From assembly GCA_016124635.1 (NCBI GenBank), contig WGNJ01000015.1, forward strand, positions 62,001-126,000: a stretch of 64,000 nucleotides of DNA, written 5' to 3'. Shown piece by piece: positions 8,774-18,469 of this stretch. Within the stretch, counting starts at the first letter, position 1. The number at the start of each line of letters is the position of its first letter. The stretch is from Alphaproteobacteria bacterium (lineage in GTDB: Bacteria; Pseudomonadota; Alphaproteobacteria; Micropepsales; Micropepsaceae). A program made the position numbers and the translations under genes. Below the pieces are notes generated by a model. The model had not been told where the DNA came from, did no database searches, and worked only from the letters and a program-made list of their open reading frames with translations.

Positions 8774-9283
8774 ATGAGCCGCATGCGTGGGGCATCTCTT
8801 CTTCTCGGCGTCTTGGCGCTGTTCGCGACGGTGTCGATCGCCGAGGCCGCCGATGCGCCGAAGGTCGATAAGATCGTCGTCGAAAAGGCCAACCACACAC
8901 TGACGCTGTATTCGCACGGCCAAGCGGTGAAGACTTATCGCGTTGCCATCGGTGTTGGCGCGCCCGGTCAAAAGATCGGCGGCGGTGACGACCGTACGCC
9001 CGAAGGGACCTACATCATCGACTCCAAGAACCCGAAGAGCGATTTCAACCGCGCGCTGCATATCTCCTATCCCAACGCAGCGGACCGCGAGCGTGCGCGC
9101 GAGCACGGTATGCGCGCGGGCGGCCTTATCGCCATTCACGGGACGCCGGATTGGATCGAGCGCATTCAGGATGCCGGCGAACATCCGGACTGGACGGCAG
9201 GCTGCATCGCCGTGCGCAACACCGAAATCAAAGAAATCTACGCTCTGGTTCCCGTCGGCACGCCGATCGAAATCAAGCCTTAA
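8774..9283 (+). CDS. L,D-transpeptidase (YkuD domain), exported
   Basis: 169 residues. A signal peptide (residues 1-26, ending SIAEAA) is followed by one YkuD domain with the catalytic signature: His122 in IAIHGTPDW and Cys144 in [13 protein letters not shown]. Such enzymes make 3-3 crosslinks in peptidoglycan or attach proteins to it; some act as murein endopeptidases. The start at ATG 8774 places the signal peptide at the N terminus; the upstream extension lacks support. It is divergent from the dienelactone hydrolase and overlaps the end of bioD by 11 bases tail to tail. Confidence 0.88.
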   Translation: MSRMRGASLLLGVLALFATVSIAEAADAPKVDKIVVEKANHTLTLYSHGQAVKTYRVAIGVGAPGQKIGGGDDRTPEGTYIIDSKNPKSDFNRALHISYPNAADRERAREHGMRAGGLIAIHGTPDWIERIQDAGEHPDWTAGCIAVRNTEIKEIYALVPVGTPIEIKP

Positions 9284-9935
9284 CGATCAAATCAAGCAAG
9301 GCGCGCGGCGCTCCTTGATCGCGTCCAATGCCGAAAAGCGGCACGCGCGCGAAGGCGCCGAGGCGTTCGATCAATTCGCTCATCGGCACGGGCGATGCGT
9401 CCGACTCTGAGATCACGACGGCAATCGGTTCAAGGCGCGCCGCCTTGAGCGCAGCCAATGCCGTCAACGTATGTGAGATCGTTCCCAGATAGCTGCCGGC
9501 AACCAACAGCGGCCGCGCGTCCGACGCAACGATCAAATCCAGGTTGGTGCGCCGCGTATCGATCGGCGACATCAAACCGCCGACGCCTTCGATCAAGCAC
9601 AGGTCCGATGTCCTCGCCGCAACCTCTCTGCAGAACGCCGCAACGTCATCGAACGGAACCACCCGCCCTTCACGCTCGGCCGCCATCTCTGCCGACAGGG
9701 CCGCCGCAAACCGCCACGGCGAAAGGTCCTGGATCGACGCGCGATCGCACTTGCGGCCGAGAGCGTGGAGAATACGGCCGGTATCGCTCTCCTGCGCATC
9801 GGCCTCATTGAACCCACTGATCACCGGTTTGTAGGCTCTCACCGACAAGCCGATGCGCTTGGCTTCGCGGATGAGCGCGCAGGTGACATAGGTCTTGCCG
9901 ACGTCGGTTCCCGTCGCCGTGACAAAGATCGCCAT
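9273..9935 (-). CDS. bioD: Dethiobiotin synthetase BioD
   Basis: 220-residue ATP-dependent enzyme closing the ureido ring of dethiobiotin from 7,8-diaminopelargonate and CO2. The P-loop variant TATGTDVGKTYVTCAL is at the N terminus, followed by YKPVISG and the C-terminal nucleotide/substrate motif IEGVGGLMSPI. ATG 9935 lies three bases after the bioF stop (TGA-TCC-ATG), so the pair is one unit. bioB-bioA are on the opposite strand 3.6 kb away. Confidence 0.95.
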   Translation of the reverse strand: MAIFVTATGTDVGKTYVTCALIREAKRIGLSVRAYKPVISGFNEADAQESDTGRILHALGRKCDRASIQDLSPWRFAAALSAEMAAEREGRVVPFDDVAAFCREVAARTSDLCLIEGVGGLMSPIDTRRTNLDLIVASDARPLLVAGSYLGTISHTLTALAALKAARLEPIAVVISESDASPVPMSELIERLGAFARVPLFGIGRDQGAPRALLDLIVKA

Positions 9936-9938
9936 GGA

Positions 9939-11093
9939 TCAACGGCTTTTCAGGATGCGTCGGGCGACCACGTCCGAAAGCCTCAGCACGTCCTCAATCG
10001 CATGGTCCGCGGCGAAACTGAACCGCAGCCGCGCCGTACCTTCGGGCACCGTCGGCGGGCGAATGGCAACCACCAGAAAGCCTTCGTCTTCGAGGACACG
10101 GGAAGCATCGAGTGCGTCCTCGGGCCGGCCCAAGATCAAGGGCACAATGGACGATTGCGGTGCTGGCAAGTCGAGGGCGCGCGCAAAGGCCCGCGCATGT
10201 GCAAGCGGCCTCGCACACAACGTCGGATCGCTCGCAATGAGATCGACGCCCGCGATCGCGGCCGCGACCGCGGACGGCGGCAAAGCCGTCGCATAGATCA
10301 ACGATCGCGCCCGGCTGACGAGCAAGTCGATCACCGCACGGCTCGCGCAGACATAGCCGCCGTAGCTTCCGACCGCCTTCGACAGCGTGCCCATCTGCAC
10401 ATCAGGCTTTACGCCGGCCTCGGCCGCCGAGCCACGCCCGCCGCCAGGGACACCGAAGCCATGCGCATCATCTGTCATCAGCCATGCGTCGTGTGTTTTC
10501 GCGACCTCGGCGATCTCGGCGAGCGGCGCCAAGTCGCCGTCCATGCTGAAGACGCCTTCGGTGACGATCAGGCAATGCCTCCCGTCGGAGCGGTGGGCAT
10601 TGAGAAGCGCGCGGAGTTCATCGACGTCGTTGTGGCGGAACAGGACGAGACGCGCACCTGAAAGGCGTGCGCCCGACATCAGACACGAATGCGAAAGCTC
10701 GTCGGCGAGGATCACGTCGCCCGGACCGACGAGCGCCGGTATGACGCCGACATTGGTGAGATAGCCGGAACCGAAAACGATTGCGGCTTCGGTCTGCTTG
10801 AGCGCCGCGAGCTTTGCCTCAAGCGTCCTATAGAGCGGATGGTTGCCGGTGACGAGCCGCGACGCGCCGGCACCCGCACCGTGCTCGTCGATCGCCTGCT
10901 TTGCCGCTGCCTTCAGCGCCGGGTGCTGCGCCAGCCCAAGGTAATCGTTCGAGCAAAAGGATATGAGCGCGCGTCCATCGCGGACGACACGTTGGCCGGG
11001 CCCGGTCGCGGCCGTATCCGCAAGCGAACGCCGCAGCGCACGCTCCTCCGCTTGGTCGAGCTTTGCGCACGCGAATTCGTCGAGAGCACCCAT
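9939..11093 (-). CDS. bioF: 8-amino-7-oxononanoate synthase BioF
   Basis: 384-residue PLP enzyme of the alpha-oxoamine synthase family that condenses pimeloyl-ACP (or -CoA) with alanine in biotin synthesis. Features seen: FCSNDYLGLAQHP, GSGYLTNVGVI, DELSHSC, DDAHGFGVPGGGRGS and the cofactor lysine in MGTLSKAVGSYGGY. Length and ends fit the family. First gene of bioF-bioD. No gene for making the pimeloyl chain (bioC/bioH, bioZ) was found in the window. Confidence 0.95.
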   Translation of the reverse strand: MGALDEFACAKLDQAEERALRRSLADTAATGPGQRVVRDGRALISFCSNDYLGLAQHPALKAAAKQAIDEHGAGAGASRLVTGNHPLYRTLEAKLAALKQTEAAIVFGSGYLTNVGVIPALVGPGDVILADELSHSCLMSGARLSGARLVLFRHNDVDELRALLNAHRSDGRHCLIVTEGVFSMDGDLAPLAEIAEVAKTHDAWLMTDDAHGFGVPGGGRGSAAEAGVKPDVQMGTLSKAVGSYGGYVCASRAVIDLLVSRARSLIYATALPPSAVAAAIAGVDLIASDPTLCARPLAHARAFARALDLPAPQSSIVPLILGRPEDALDASRVLEDEGFLVVAIRPPTVPEGTARLRFSFAADHAIEDVLRLSDVVARRILKSR

Positions 11094-11119
11094 GAGGCCA
11101 TCTTAGGCGTCGCACCCCA

Positions 11120-11153
11120 AAAACGAAACGGCGGCGGATCCCTCCGCCGCCGT
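11120..11153 (-). terminator. Rho-independent terminator of the S9 peptidase gene
   Basis: On the minus strand the perfect 11-base stem ACGGCGGCGGA / TCCGCCGCCGT has a four-base loop and is followed by TTTCGTTTTT. It starts about 27 bases after the S9 peptidase stop and separates that gene from bioF. Confidence 0.85.
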
Positions 11154-11179
11154 CTTGGACGGGATCGACTCCGTCCTAT

Positions 11180-13363
11180 CTACTTCAACTGCTCCTGCAA
11201 GAATTTGTCCATCGCCTCGAGCATCTGCTTGCGGCTGATGGCCTTGCGCATTTGGTGATCGTCACTGGTCACGCGCACGAATTGGTAGGGCTTTCCGGCC
11301 TTATCCATTGCTTGCGCCATCTGTTCGCTCTGCTCAATTGGCACCGTGGTGTCATTTTGCCCATGAATCAACAACAAGGATGCAGTGACCCGGTCGGCGT
11401 GGAGTGCTGGCGACGTCGCCCGCAAGCGTTCTGCGTCGCGCGTCGGATCGCCGATGACGCGAGGCCAATAGTTGGTATCCGCACTGAAGCCCATTCCATA
11501 GTGGATCGCCTCATAGCCCAGCATTGTGATCAGGTTGGAGACGCCGGCGACAGCGACGCCGCATTTGTACAACTCCGGAGTCAACGTTACGCCCGCGAGC
11601 GCGGCGTAACCGCCGTATGACCATCCGACGATGCACACTCTCTTTGGATCTGCCATACCTTGGTCGATGAGATACTTCACGCCGTCGCTGACGTCGTTCT
11701 GCATCTCCAATCCCCATTTGTATCGGCCTGCATCTTTCCACGCCTCGCCAAAGCCGTCCGAACCGCGGAACTGTGGTTGCAGCACAATGAAGCCGCGAGA
11801 TGCCACAAACTGAGCCCACCAATCGAACCCGGAATAGTCGCGAGCTTCCGGACCGCCATGCGGCATCACCACCATCGGCATGTTCTTTGCCGACGCTCCG
11901 GGTGGAATGGTGAGATATGCGGCGATGTCTTTGCCATCGCGCGATTTGTACGTGATGATTTGCTTTCGCGCCGTCTCGGCAACCGTAAGCCGCGGTCGAA
12001 GCGCGCCGATTTTGAAGATCTCGGGCTTGGTCGAGTCATAGTAGTAATACGTTCCGCCCGGATCTTGCGGACCGTCGACGTAGACCGTGAACTTCTTTCG
12101 GTCCACCGTGGCAGACGCGATATACACCTCGCTATTTTCGAACGTCGCATGAAGATCCGCATCGATCTGCGCCCAATCGCGGTCGATCCAACGCACGCGC
12201 TGCCCGTCCATCGCCTCGTATTCGACGCCTAGGATCCGTCGCGTGTACGGCTCGAGGTAATAGCCGCCGACGTCGACGTTCGGGTCTTGGTAAACGACGC
12301 GCCCCAATCGCTTCGTTTTCAGATCGAACTCATATGCCGTCGCTCGATCATTTCCGTTGTGGGCAATCGCATATGCGATGTTGGGATCGCTCGTTGAAAA
12401 TCCCTGAAAAATGATAGCCTTTTTCTCATTCTCGGCCGCGGCATAGCGGTAAATCTCTTCCCATTTTTCCGAACCTGCCAATCGCGCGTAAATGGCGACG
12501 TCGCCCGCTGCGTTCACTTGATCATATCGAATCCGCGGCTCGCCGTTCGCATCAAGCACAATGTAGTTGGTTCCGGTCCAGGTTTGGTTCGACTGCGAGT
12601 TCATGGCGGTGATGTGCGCACTGCCACGATACACCATGTCGCCATGTCCCGTTTCCGGATCGACCTTATAGATTTCGAGTGCTGTTGCTTGGCCCTCTCC
12701 TGGAGAGGAATCGCTCAGCAAGCTGAAGCCCGCCGATGCGATCAGTATGTGCTCGGGATCGTTAGGCGGCCGCCCAACAAAATCTGTGTTCCCAAGCGAC
12801 TCTCGAACCTGATCAAGATTCCCGAGAACGAGTTTCGGATCTTTGCACTCCGTATTGATTAGAATGAGTTTCCTCAGAACGCGAGGGCGATGCTCGCCGA
12901 GCGCGGTCAGGGTCTTCACATAGCTTACCCTGACAAGCACGCGGCGTGAGCTAGCCCATACAATTCCCAGAACATCGACATCAGTTGGCGCAAACGCGCA
13001 TGGGGCGCCGCCGCCCATCTTGTAGATGGTGACGCTCGCCGCACCTGCCACGGGCTGGAGCATCGCCACATACTGTCCGTCCGGCGAGATTCTGGCCTGC
13101 GTGATTTCCGGCAGCGCCGCATACACTTCGGCTGGCAGCTTTGCATAAGCCCCGTCCACGCTGGCACCGATGCAAAGAGCCGCGGCCACGATCGCAAAAG
13201 CATGCGAGTACAACGACTTCGTCTTCAGAATTCTCCCGCCGATCGGACCGGCAGCGCGCCTTGTACAACTTGTCCGGACACCGAATCTGCGGCGACCCTG
13301 TCCGCTCCAAAGTAACGCAAGACCGGCCGCAAACATTGCGACACGCGAAGCTGTTGACGCCAT
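11180..13363 (-). CDS. Exported S9 family (prolyl oligopeptidase-like) peptidase
   Basis: About 727 residues. The N-terminal two thirds resemble a beta-propeller (ISPDGQYVAMLQPV, repeated Asp/Gly/Trp strands). The C-terminal alpha/beta hydrolase has the serine nucleophile in VGWSYGGYAAL, Asp in HGQNDTTVP and His in SDDHQMRK. Such enzymes cleave peptides or release dipeptides. The start is uncertain: ATG 13363 has GGGGAAAG eight bases upstream, but a second hydrophobic segment (AFAIVAAALCIGASVDGAYA) about 60 residues in looks like the true signal peptide, so initiation at a rare codon near 13190-13200 is possible. Probably periplasmic; unrelated to the flanking biotin genes. Confidence 0.85.
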   Translation of the reverse strand: MASTASRVAMFAAGLALLWSGQGRRRFGVRTSCTRRAAGPIGGRILKTKSLYSHAFAIVAAALCIGASVDGAYAKLPAEVYAALPEITQARISPDGQYVAMLQPVAGAASVTIYKMGGGAPCAFAPTDVDVLGIVWASSRRVLVRVSYVKTLTALGEHRPRVLRKLILINTECKDPKLVLGNLDQVRESLGNTDFVGRPPNDPEHILIASAGFSLLSDSSPGEGQATALEIYKVDPETGHGDMVYRGSAHITAMNSQSNQTWTGTNYIVLDANGEPRIRYDQVNAAGDVAIYARLAGSEKWEEIYRYAAAENEKKAIIFQGFSTSDPNIAYAIAHNGNDRATAYEFDLKTKRLGRVVYQDPNVDVGGYYLEPYTRRILGVEYEAMDGQRVRWIDRDWAQIDADLHATFENSEVYIASATVDRKKFTVYVDGPQDPGGTYYYYDSTKPEIFKIGALRPRLTVAETARKQIITYKSRDGKDIAAYLTIPPGASAKNMPMVVMPHGGPEARDYSGFDWWAQFVASRGFIVLQPQFRGSDGFGEAWKDAGRYKWGLEMQNDVSDGVKYLIDQGMADPKRVCIVGWSYGGYAALAGVTLTPELYKCGVAVAGVSNLITMLGYEAIHYGMGFSADTNYWPRVIGDPTRDAERLRATSPALHADRVTASLLLIHGQNDTTVPIEQSEQMAQAMDKAGKPYQFVRVTSDDHQMRKAISRKQMLEAMDKFLQEQLK

Positions 13364-13546
13364 TTGTATTCTTTCCCCACCGAAGAGCGCAGCCCTACAC
13401 AAGCAGCGACCAAATGCACCCGGCTCATGTATACCAACGCCGGTCGCACGGAAAAAGCGGTTCGTCGCCGCGGTTGTTCAGCTTGACGGGCGCTCGCTCC
13501 ACCCTATTCTGCGCGCGGTCAATCGCTTTTCAGCGGAATTCCTTCG

Positions 13547-14545
13547 ATGAACATAGACATGGCGCGCGGCATCAAAGCCACGCCCGGCACGAATGACAGC
13601 GGGCTGCGCCGCGATTGGACGACGGCCGAAGCGTCGGCCTTCTTCACCATGCCGTTCGCCGATCTCATCCATCGCGCACAGACGGTTCATCGCCGGCACT
13701 TCGACGCGAACGAAGTTCAGATGTCGACGCTGCTGTCGATCAAGACCGGCGGTTGTCCGGAGGATTGCGGCTATTGCAGTCAGTCCGCGCATTTCGACAC
13801 CGGTCTCAAGGCGACGAAGCTCATGGCGGTCGAAGCCGTCGCCAACGCTGCAGCTGAAGCGAAAGCCGGCGGCGCGCAGCGCTTCTGCATGGGCGCCGCT
13901 TGGCGCGAGCTCAAAGATCGCGACGTCGATGCACTGTGCGAGATGGTGTCGGCCGTCAAAGCGCAAGGTCTTGAGACCTGTATGACGCTCGGCATGCTGA
14001 CAAAGGGCCAAGCGGAGCGGCTCGCCGGCGCAGGCCTCGACTTCTACAACCACAACATCGATACCGGCCCCGAATATTACGCGACGGTCGTCACCACGCG
14101 CACGATGCAGGACCGGCTCGAGACGCTGGCGCACGTGCGCGACGCCGGCATGGCGGTCTGCTGTGGCGGCATCGTCGGCATGGGCGAAGCGCGTGACGAT
14201 CGTGTCGGCATGTTGGTGACGCTCGCCAATCTGCCAAAGCATCCGGAGTCCGTACCGATCAACGCGCTCATGCCGATCAAAGGCACGCCGCTCGGCGACA
14301 GCAATCCGATCGAAGGGCTCGAGTTCGTGCGCACGATCGCTGCGGCGCGCATTATGATGCCGGAATCGGTCGTCCGCCTCTCCGCCGGCCGCGAGCACAT
14401 GAGCGAGGAGCTTCAGGCGCTTTGCTTCCTGGCCGGAGCAAACTCCATCTTTATCGGCGCCAAGCTGCTGACGACCAAGAACCCGGCCAAAGAGAAAGAC
14501 GACGCGTTGTGGTCGAAGCTCGGCATCCGCCCGATGGAGGCATGA
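13547..14545 (+). CDS. bioB: Biotin synthase BioB
   Basis: 332-residue radical SAM enzyme inserting sulfur into dethiobiotin. The [4Fe-4S] motif is in [16 protein letters not shown] (CxxxCxxC). Other conserved parts: [43 protein letters not shown] and the second-cluster arginine in [11 protein letters not shown] second Met 12 bases downstream could also start it. Its TGA overlaps the ATG of bioA (ATGA), making a bioB-bioA operon. No BioR-like palindrome is obvious upstream. Confidence 0.97.
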   Translation: MNIDMARGIKATPGTNDSGLRRDWTTAEASAFFTMPFADLIHRAQTVHRRHFDANEVQMSTLLSIKTGGCPEDCGYCSQSAHFDTGLKATKLMAVEAVANAAAEAKAGGAQRFCMGAAWRELKDRDVDALCEMVSAVKAQGLETCMTLGMLTKGQAERLAGAGLDFYNHNIDTGPEYYATVVTTRTMQDRLETLAHVRDAGMAVCCGGIVGMGEARDDRVGMLVTLANLPKHPESVPINALMPIKGTPLGDSNPIEGLEFVRTIAAARIMMPESVVRLSAGREHMSEELQALCFLAGANSIFIGAKLLTTKNPAKEKDDALWSKLGIRPMEA

Positions 14546-15807
14546 ACAACAATCCCGAGTGGCTGAGTGCAGGTTGGCCGCATATCTGGCTGCCCTATGC
14601 GCAGATGAAAACCGCGAGCCAGCCGATCCCAGTGGTCGGTGCGCATGGCGCGCGCCTAAAACTTGCCGATGGCCGTGAGCTCATCGACGGCGTCGCCTCG
14701 TGGTGGACCGTCGCGCACGGCTACAATCATCCGCACATCCGCAAGACCGTCGCCAAGCAGCTCGAGACGCTCCCGCATGTGATGCTCGGCGGCCTCGCCC
14801 ACGAGCAAGCGTTCACGCTGGCCAAGCGCCTAGCGGACATGCTGCCGCGCGACCTGTCACGTGTGTTCTTTTCCGACTCAGGCTCGGTTGCCGTCGAAGT
14901 CGCATTGAAGATGGCGATCCAATATTGGATCAACAAAGGCGAGCGCGGCCGCACCAAGATCGTCGCTTTTCGCCACGGCTATCATGGCGATACCTTTGCC
15001 ACGATGGCGATCTGCGACCCCGACGAAGGTATGCACTCGCTGTTCAAGGGTGTGCTCGCCGAACAGCTGATTGTCGATCTACCGCGCGACACCGCCACGA
15101 CGCGCGCGCTCGATACGCTGCTGGAACGCGAGCGGCGTTCGATCGCGGCCGTGATCGTCGAGCCGCTGGTGCAAGGTGCTGGCGGAATGAAATTCCACGA
15201 ACCCGAAGTGCTCGCGCGCGTAGCCGAGAGCGCGCGGCGCAACGGTCACATCTTCATCCTCGACGAGATCTTCACGGGCTTCGGCCGCACCGGCACGATG
15301 TTCGCGTTGGAGCAAGCGGACCTCATCCCCGACATCGTTTGCCTCGGCAAAGCGCTGACCGGAGGGACGGCGCCCCTCGCAGCGACGGTCGCAAGCGAGC
15401 GCGTCTTCGACGCGTTCCTCTCCGACGATCCGGCGCGCGCCCTGATGCACGGGCCGACGTTCATGGGCAACGCGCTCGCGTGTGCGGCTGCCAACGCCTC
15501 GCTCGATCTCTTCGAGCGCGAACCACGCATCCGCGAAATCAAGCGGATTGAGGCGCGCCTGCGCTCGGGCTTGGAGCCGGCGCGCGGCCTGCCCGGCGTG
15601 CGCGATGTGCGCGTCAAAGGCGCGATCGGTGTGATCGAGCTCGACAATCTCGACCGCGACGGGTTGCGCCGGCGCTTCGTTGAGGAGGGCGTTTGGATCC
15701 GCCCCTTCGGCAACATCGTCTATACGACACCGCCGTTTGTGATCTCAGAAGAGGATCTGACGAGCCTCACGGCCGCGATGGTGAAGGTCGTGCAAGATGC
15801 GGGCTGA
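14542..15807 (+). CDS. bioA: Adenosylmethionine-8-amino-7-oxononanoate aminotransferase BioA
   Basis: 421-residue class III aminotransferase using SAM as amino donor to form 7,8-diaminopelargonate. Seen: [14 protein letters not shown] near the start, [61 protein letters not shown] and the PLP lysine in [10 protein letters not shown]. The YAQM/WW pattern is typical of BioA rather than of general omega-transaminases. The ATG at 14542 overlaps the bioB stop by four bases. Confidence 0.96.
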   Translation: MNNNPEWLSAGWPHIWLPYAQMKTASQPIPVVGAHGARLKLADGRELIDGVASWWTVAHGYNHPHIRKTVAKQLETLPHVMLGGLAHEQAFTLAKRLADMLPRDLSRVFFSDSGSVAVEVALKMAIQYWINKGERGRTKIVAFRHGYHGDTFATMAICDPDEGMHSLFKGVLAEQLIVDLPRDTATTRALDTLLERERRSIAAVIVEPLVQGAGGMKFHEPEVLARVAESARRNGHIFILDEIFTGFGRTGTMFALEQADLIPDIVCLGKALTGGTAPLAATVASERVFDAFLSDDPARALMHGPTFMGNALACAAANASLDLFEREPRIREIKRIEARLRSGLEPARGLPGVRDVRVKGAIGVIELDNLDRDGLRRRFVEEGVWIRPFGNIVYTTPPFVISEEDLTSLTAAMVKVVQDAG

Positions 15808-15834
15808 GATGTCAGGCCAGGCGGAGCACCGGCC

Positions 15835-16602
15835 CTAGTCCACGACCGTCGGGGCCAACGCGCGCCGCCGAGACGGCTTGCGCGCCATGTAGCGATGCAG
15901 CTCGGCGCCATTTTTGCGCAGCCAGAGTTGCGCCGCTTCCGCCTCATCGCTGCCAACCAAGCGATCGACCAGTCGCCAGAACCGCCGCGAATGGTTCATC
16001 TCGCGCAGATGCGCAACCTCATGCGCGGCCACGTAGTTCAGGACGAAGCCCGGCGCCAGAACCAAGCGCCAAGAGAACGACATCGCCCCGCTCGTCGAAC
16101 ACGAACCCCACCGGCTCGAGGCATCGCGGATCGTGATGCGGCCAGCCTCCACGCCGAGTGTCGCCGCATGCTGCTGCACACGGCGCGACAAGGCTGCGCG
16201 CGCCTGTTTCTTCAAGAAATCCTCGACGCGACGCGGCGCATGTTCGCCACGGCCGGAGACCCGCAGCGCCGGCTTATTGCCGTCGTTGTCGACCCACACC
16301 CCACCGCGTTCGCTCGTCATCTTGATGAGATGAGGCTCGCCCCTGAACAGGATCGTGTTGCCGGGCTCGAAGGTGACCGGTGCCGGCACCTTGGCGAGGC
16401 GACCGGCAATCCAATCTTCTTCCTGTCGCGCGAAGTCCAAAGCCCGGTGAACCGAGCGCTCGCTCGGCGCCACGACCGCGATCTCACCCGTCGAAGGGTG
16501 CACCTTCACGATCAGCCGCCGCGCCCGCGGGTTCAGCCGCACCTTCACCGGCACCGACCTGCCGCGGATCTTCAATACTTCCTCGAGCGAACGCTTCCTC
16601 AC
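15835..16602 (-). CDS. YgjP-like (DUF45/M48-type) zinc metallopeptidase
   Basis: 255 residues with the YgjP fold: a basic N-terminal half (LNPRARRLIVKVHPSTGEIAVVAPS), the SSRWGSCSTSGAMSFSWRLVLAP motif, and the zinc site AAHEVAHLREMNHSRRFW with His194-Glu195-x-x-His198. Relatives are widespread predicted proteases with no settled substrate. Translation probably begins at GTG 16602, giving VRKRSLEEVLKIRG. It ends 27 bases past the convergent bioA stop. Confidence 0.85.
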   Translation of the reverse strand: MRKRSLEEVLKIRGRSVPVKVRLNPRARRLIVKVHPSTGEIAVVAPSERSVHRALDFARQEEDWIAGRLAKVPAPVTFEPGNTILFRGEPHLIKMTSERGGVWVDNDGNKPALRVSGRGEHAPRRVEDFLKKQARAALSRRVQQHAATLGVEAGRITIRDASSRWGSCSTSGAMSFSWRLVLAPGFVLNYVAAHEVAHLREMNHSRRFWRLVDRLVGSDEAEAAQLWLRKNGAELHRYMARKPSRRRALAPTVVD

Positions 16603-16684
16603 GTCTTCACGAACCCTTTGACCAACTGCTCACCCAAAGCCCATTCTCTTGACCCACTCGGAACTCAGACCTCATGCGCAGACC

Positions 16685-17125
16685 ATGACGGAGCGCCCGC
16701 GTTTCCACTTGGCATTTCCCGTTCACGACCTGGACAAGGCGCGCGCCTTTTACGGCGATTTGCTCGGTTGTCCGGAGGGCCGATCTGCCGCCGAATGGGT
16801 CGATTTCGACTTCTTCGGGCACCAAATCGTCGCCCATTTGACCCGGGAGGGACCCCGGGGGGAAGAGGCAAATGAGGTTGACGGCGACCAGGTTCCGGTC
16901 CGTCATTTCGGGGTGGTGCTAACCCTCGGAAAATGGACCGAAATCTCCGAGAAGCTGCGTAAGGCTAATGTACAATTTTTGATTGAGCCGCATGTTCGCT
17001 TCAAAGGCGAACCCGGCGAGCAAGCGACACTGTTTGTACTCGATCCGAGCGGTAACGCCTTGGAATTCAAGGCTTTTGCCGACGACCGGATGGTTTTCGC
17101 CAAGAACGAAAGCCGTACAACCTAG
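16685..17125 (+). CDS. VOC family (glyoxalase-like) protein
   Basis: 146 residues forming one paired beta-alpha-beta-beta-beta VOC module: RFHLAFPVHDLDKARAFYGDLLGCPEGR near the start, GHQIVAHL in the middle and FVLDPSGNALEFKAF at the end. His and Glu metal-ligand positions appear present. Family activities include lyases, isomerases and dioxygenases, and the closest recognisable pattern is the YdcJ/lactoylglutathione-lyase-like 'glyoxalase' group of unknown substrate. ATG 16685 gives the compact family N terminus; an upstream ATG at 16649 adds twelve unlikely residues. Confidence 0.85.
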   Translation: MTERPRFHLAFPVHDLDKARAFYGDLLGCPEGRSAAEWVDFDFFGHQIVAHLTREGPRGEEANEVDGDQVPVRHFGVVLTLGKWTEISEKLRKANVQFLIEPHVRFKGEPGEQATLFVLDPSGNALEFKAFADDRMVFAKNESRTT

Positions 17126-17144
17126 AGGGTTATGCTCGGCGCCG

Positions 17145-17774
17145 TTAACGAAGTGTGAACCCTGTCGCAGCCTCAAGATCGGCGAGCGCTTGCGCACCCG
17201 ATTGCACCTTGATGGTCGTCATTCCCATCTCGCGCGCCGGCTTCAGATTGATGCCGAGATCGTCGAGATAGACGCATGCTTTTGGATCGACACCGAGCGC
17301 GTCAACCATCATTGCGTAGATGCGCGGATCTGGCTTCCTCACGCCGACCTTGGACGACTCGATCACATGGTGGAACATCTCCATCACCCGCGCGACGTCG
17401 GCCGAACGCCAGGACGAAGTGCTGTCGTCGTTCTTCACGTTGTTGGTGATACAGCCCGTCTTCGTGCGGGCGCGAATGCGTTCCAACGCCGTCACCATCG
17501 CCGGCCTTAGCGCACCGTTCAGGCAGCTGAGGACATCCGCGCCCCTTAGCGAGTGCCCTGCAGCTTGCGCTTCCTCGGCAAAAGCCTCGTCGAAGCCGGC
17601 AAGATCGAGTTCGGAACGCTCGAACCGCGCCCAAGCATTGTCGTGCGGATTGGTGGCGTTGATCCGCCGTATGAAATCCTGCGGCAACCCTCGCTCGCGC
17701 TCAAGCTTGGCGAACGCCTCGAACGGCGATTCCGTGATCACGCCGCCAAAATCGAAGATCACTGCCTGGATCAT
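17145..17774 (-). CDS. HAD family hydrolase
   Basis: 209-residue haloacid dehalogenase-like hydrolase. Motif I is FDFGGVI with the nucleophile aspartate but Gly at the +2 acid position; motif II is in GCITNN, motif III in SSKVGVRKPDPRIY and motif IV in CVYLDDLGINL. A C1-type cap lies between motifs I and II. The DFGGV form occurs in the epoxide-hydrolase N-domain/YihX-like subgroup, so it may be a phosphatase with a variant motif. Monocistronic; the substrate is unknown. Confidence 0.85.
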   Translation of the reverse strand: MIQAVIFDFGGVITESPFEAFAKLERERGLPQDFIRRINATNPHDNAWARFERSELDLAGFDEAFAEEAQAAGHSLRGADVLSCLNGALRPAMVTALERIRARTKTGCITNNVKNDDSTSSWRSADVARVMEMFHHVIESSKVGVRKPDPRIYAMMVDALGVDPKACVYLDDLGINLKPAREMGMTTIKVQSGAQALADLEAATGFTLR

Positions 17775-17808
17775 AGTGCCTCAAGCCTTGTTCACATCGC
17801 ATAGCATC

Positions 17809-17935
17809 TGCCTCCCCCTTGTGGGGAGGCCAGCGAGAAGAGCAAAGCGAATTCGAGCGGGTGGGGGTAACCGGCAAAGCTCGTACCCCCACCTCTCAAG
17901 CTAGAGTTCGTTTGCCTCCCCACAAGAGGGAGGCA
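17809..17935. repeat. 127-base palindromic intergenic repeat (REP/MITE-like)
   Basis: The ends, 17809-17830 and 17914-17935, are 22-base inverted copies differing at one position. Inside them GGTGGGGGTA near 17855 faces TACCCCCACC at 17884-17893, so the whole block can fold into a long imperfect hairpin. No coding capacity. It lies between the HAD hydrolase and sdhC genes. Small C-rich palindromic repeats of this style are known in alphaproteobacterial genomes; I see no second copy in this window. Confidence 0.75.
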
Positions 17936-18064
17936 ACTCCGTCCGATGTCGTTTCGTCACGATGGACGGTGGAAAACATCGCAGAGTCAGAGGCTTCGCG
18001 CCCTTGCAGTACCCCCTCTGGTGTGGAAATTTGGCTTGAAACGGCATCCGAATCCGGAGCTCTC

Positions 18065-18469
18065 ATGGCCGAACAAAAAGCCGCATCCCGCCCTCTATCG
18101 CCTCATCTGCAAATCTATCGCTGGCCTATCACGATGGGGACGTCGATTCTCCATCGCGTCACGGGCTTTGGCCTCGCCTTAGGTGCACTGCTCCTGACCT
18201 GGTGGCTCGTTGCCGCCGCCCTCGGCCCGGACGCCTACGCGACCTTCCAAGCCCTCGCGTACGGCTGGTTCGGTCGCCTCGTTCTGTTCGGCTTCACGCT
18301 GGCGCTGGTCTTCCATGCGCTGAACGGCGTGCGCCACCTCTTCTGGGATCTAGGCTACGGCTTCCAGATGCACACCGCCAATCGCAGCGGCATCGCCGTC
18401 TATGCCGTGACGATCGTCCTGACCTGGATCATTTGGGCCGGCGCTTATTTTGCGATGGGGAAGCTATGA
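18065..18469 (+). CDS. sdhC: Succinate dehydrogenase cytochrome b556 subunit SdhC
   Basis: 134-residue membrane anchor of Complex II with three transmembrane helices (about 28-50, 66-88, 106-128). The family signatures RPLSPHLQIYRWPITMGTSILHRVTG and HALNGVRHLFWDLG are complete; the latter holds the haem b ligand histidine, and the SILHR serine/arginine line the quinone site. ATG 18065 is the family start; the frame upstream reads through the palindromic repeat and is not coding. Its TGA overlaps the sdhD ATG (ATGA). First gene of sdhC-sdhD-sdhA. Confidence 0.95.
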   Translation: MAEQKAASRPLSPHLQIYRWPITMGTSILHRVTGFGLALGALLLTWWLVAAALGPDAYATFQALAYGWFGRLVLFGFTLALVFHALNGVRHLFWDLGYGFQMHTANRSGIAVYAVTIVLTWIIWAGAYFAMGKL

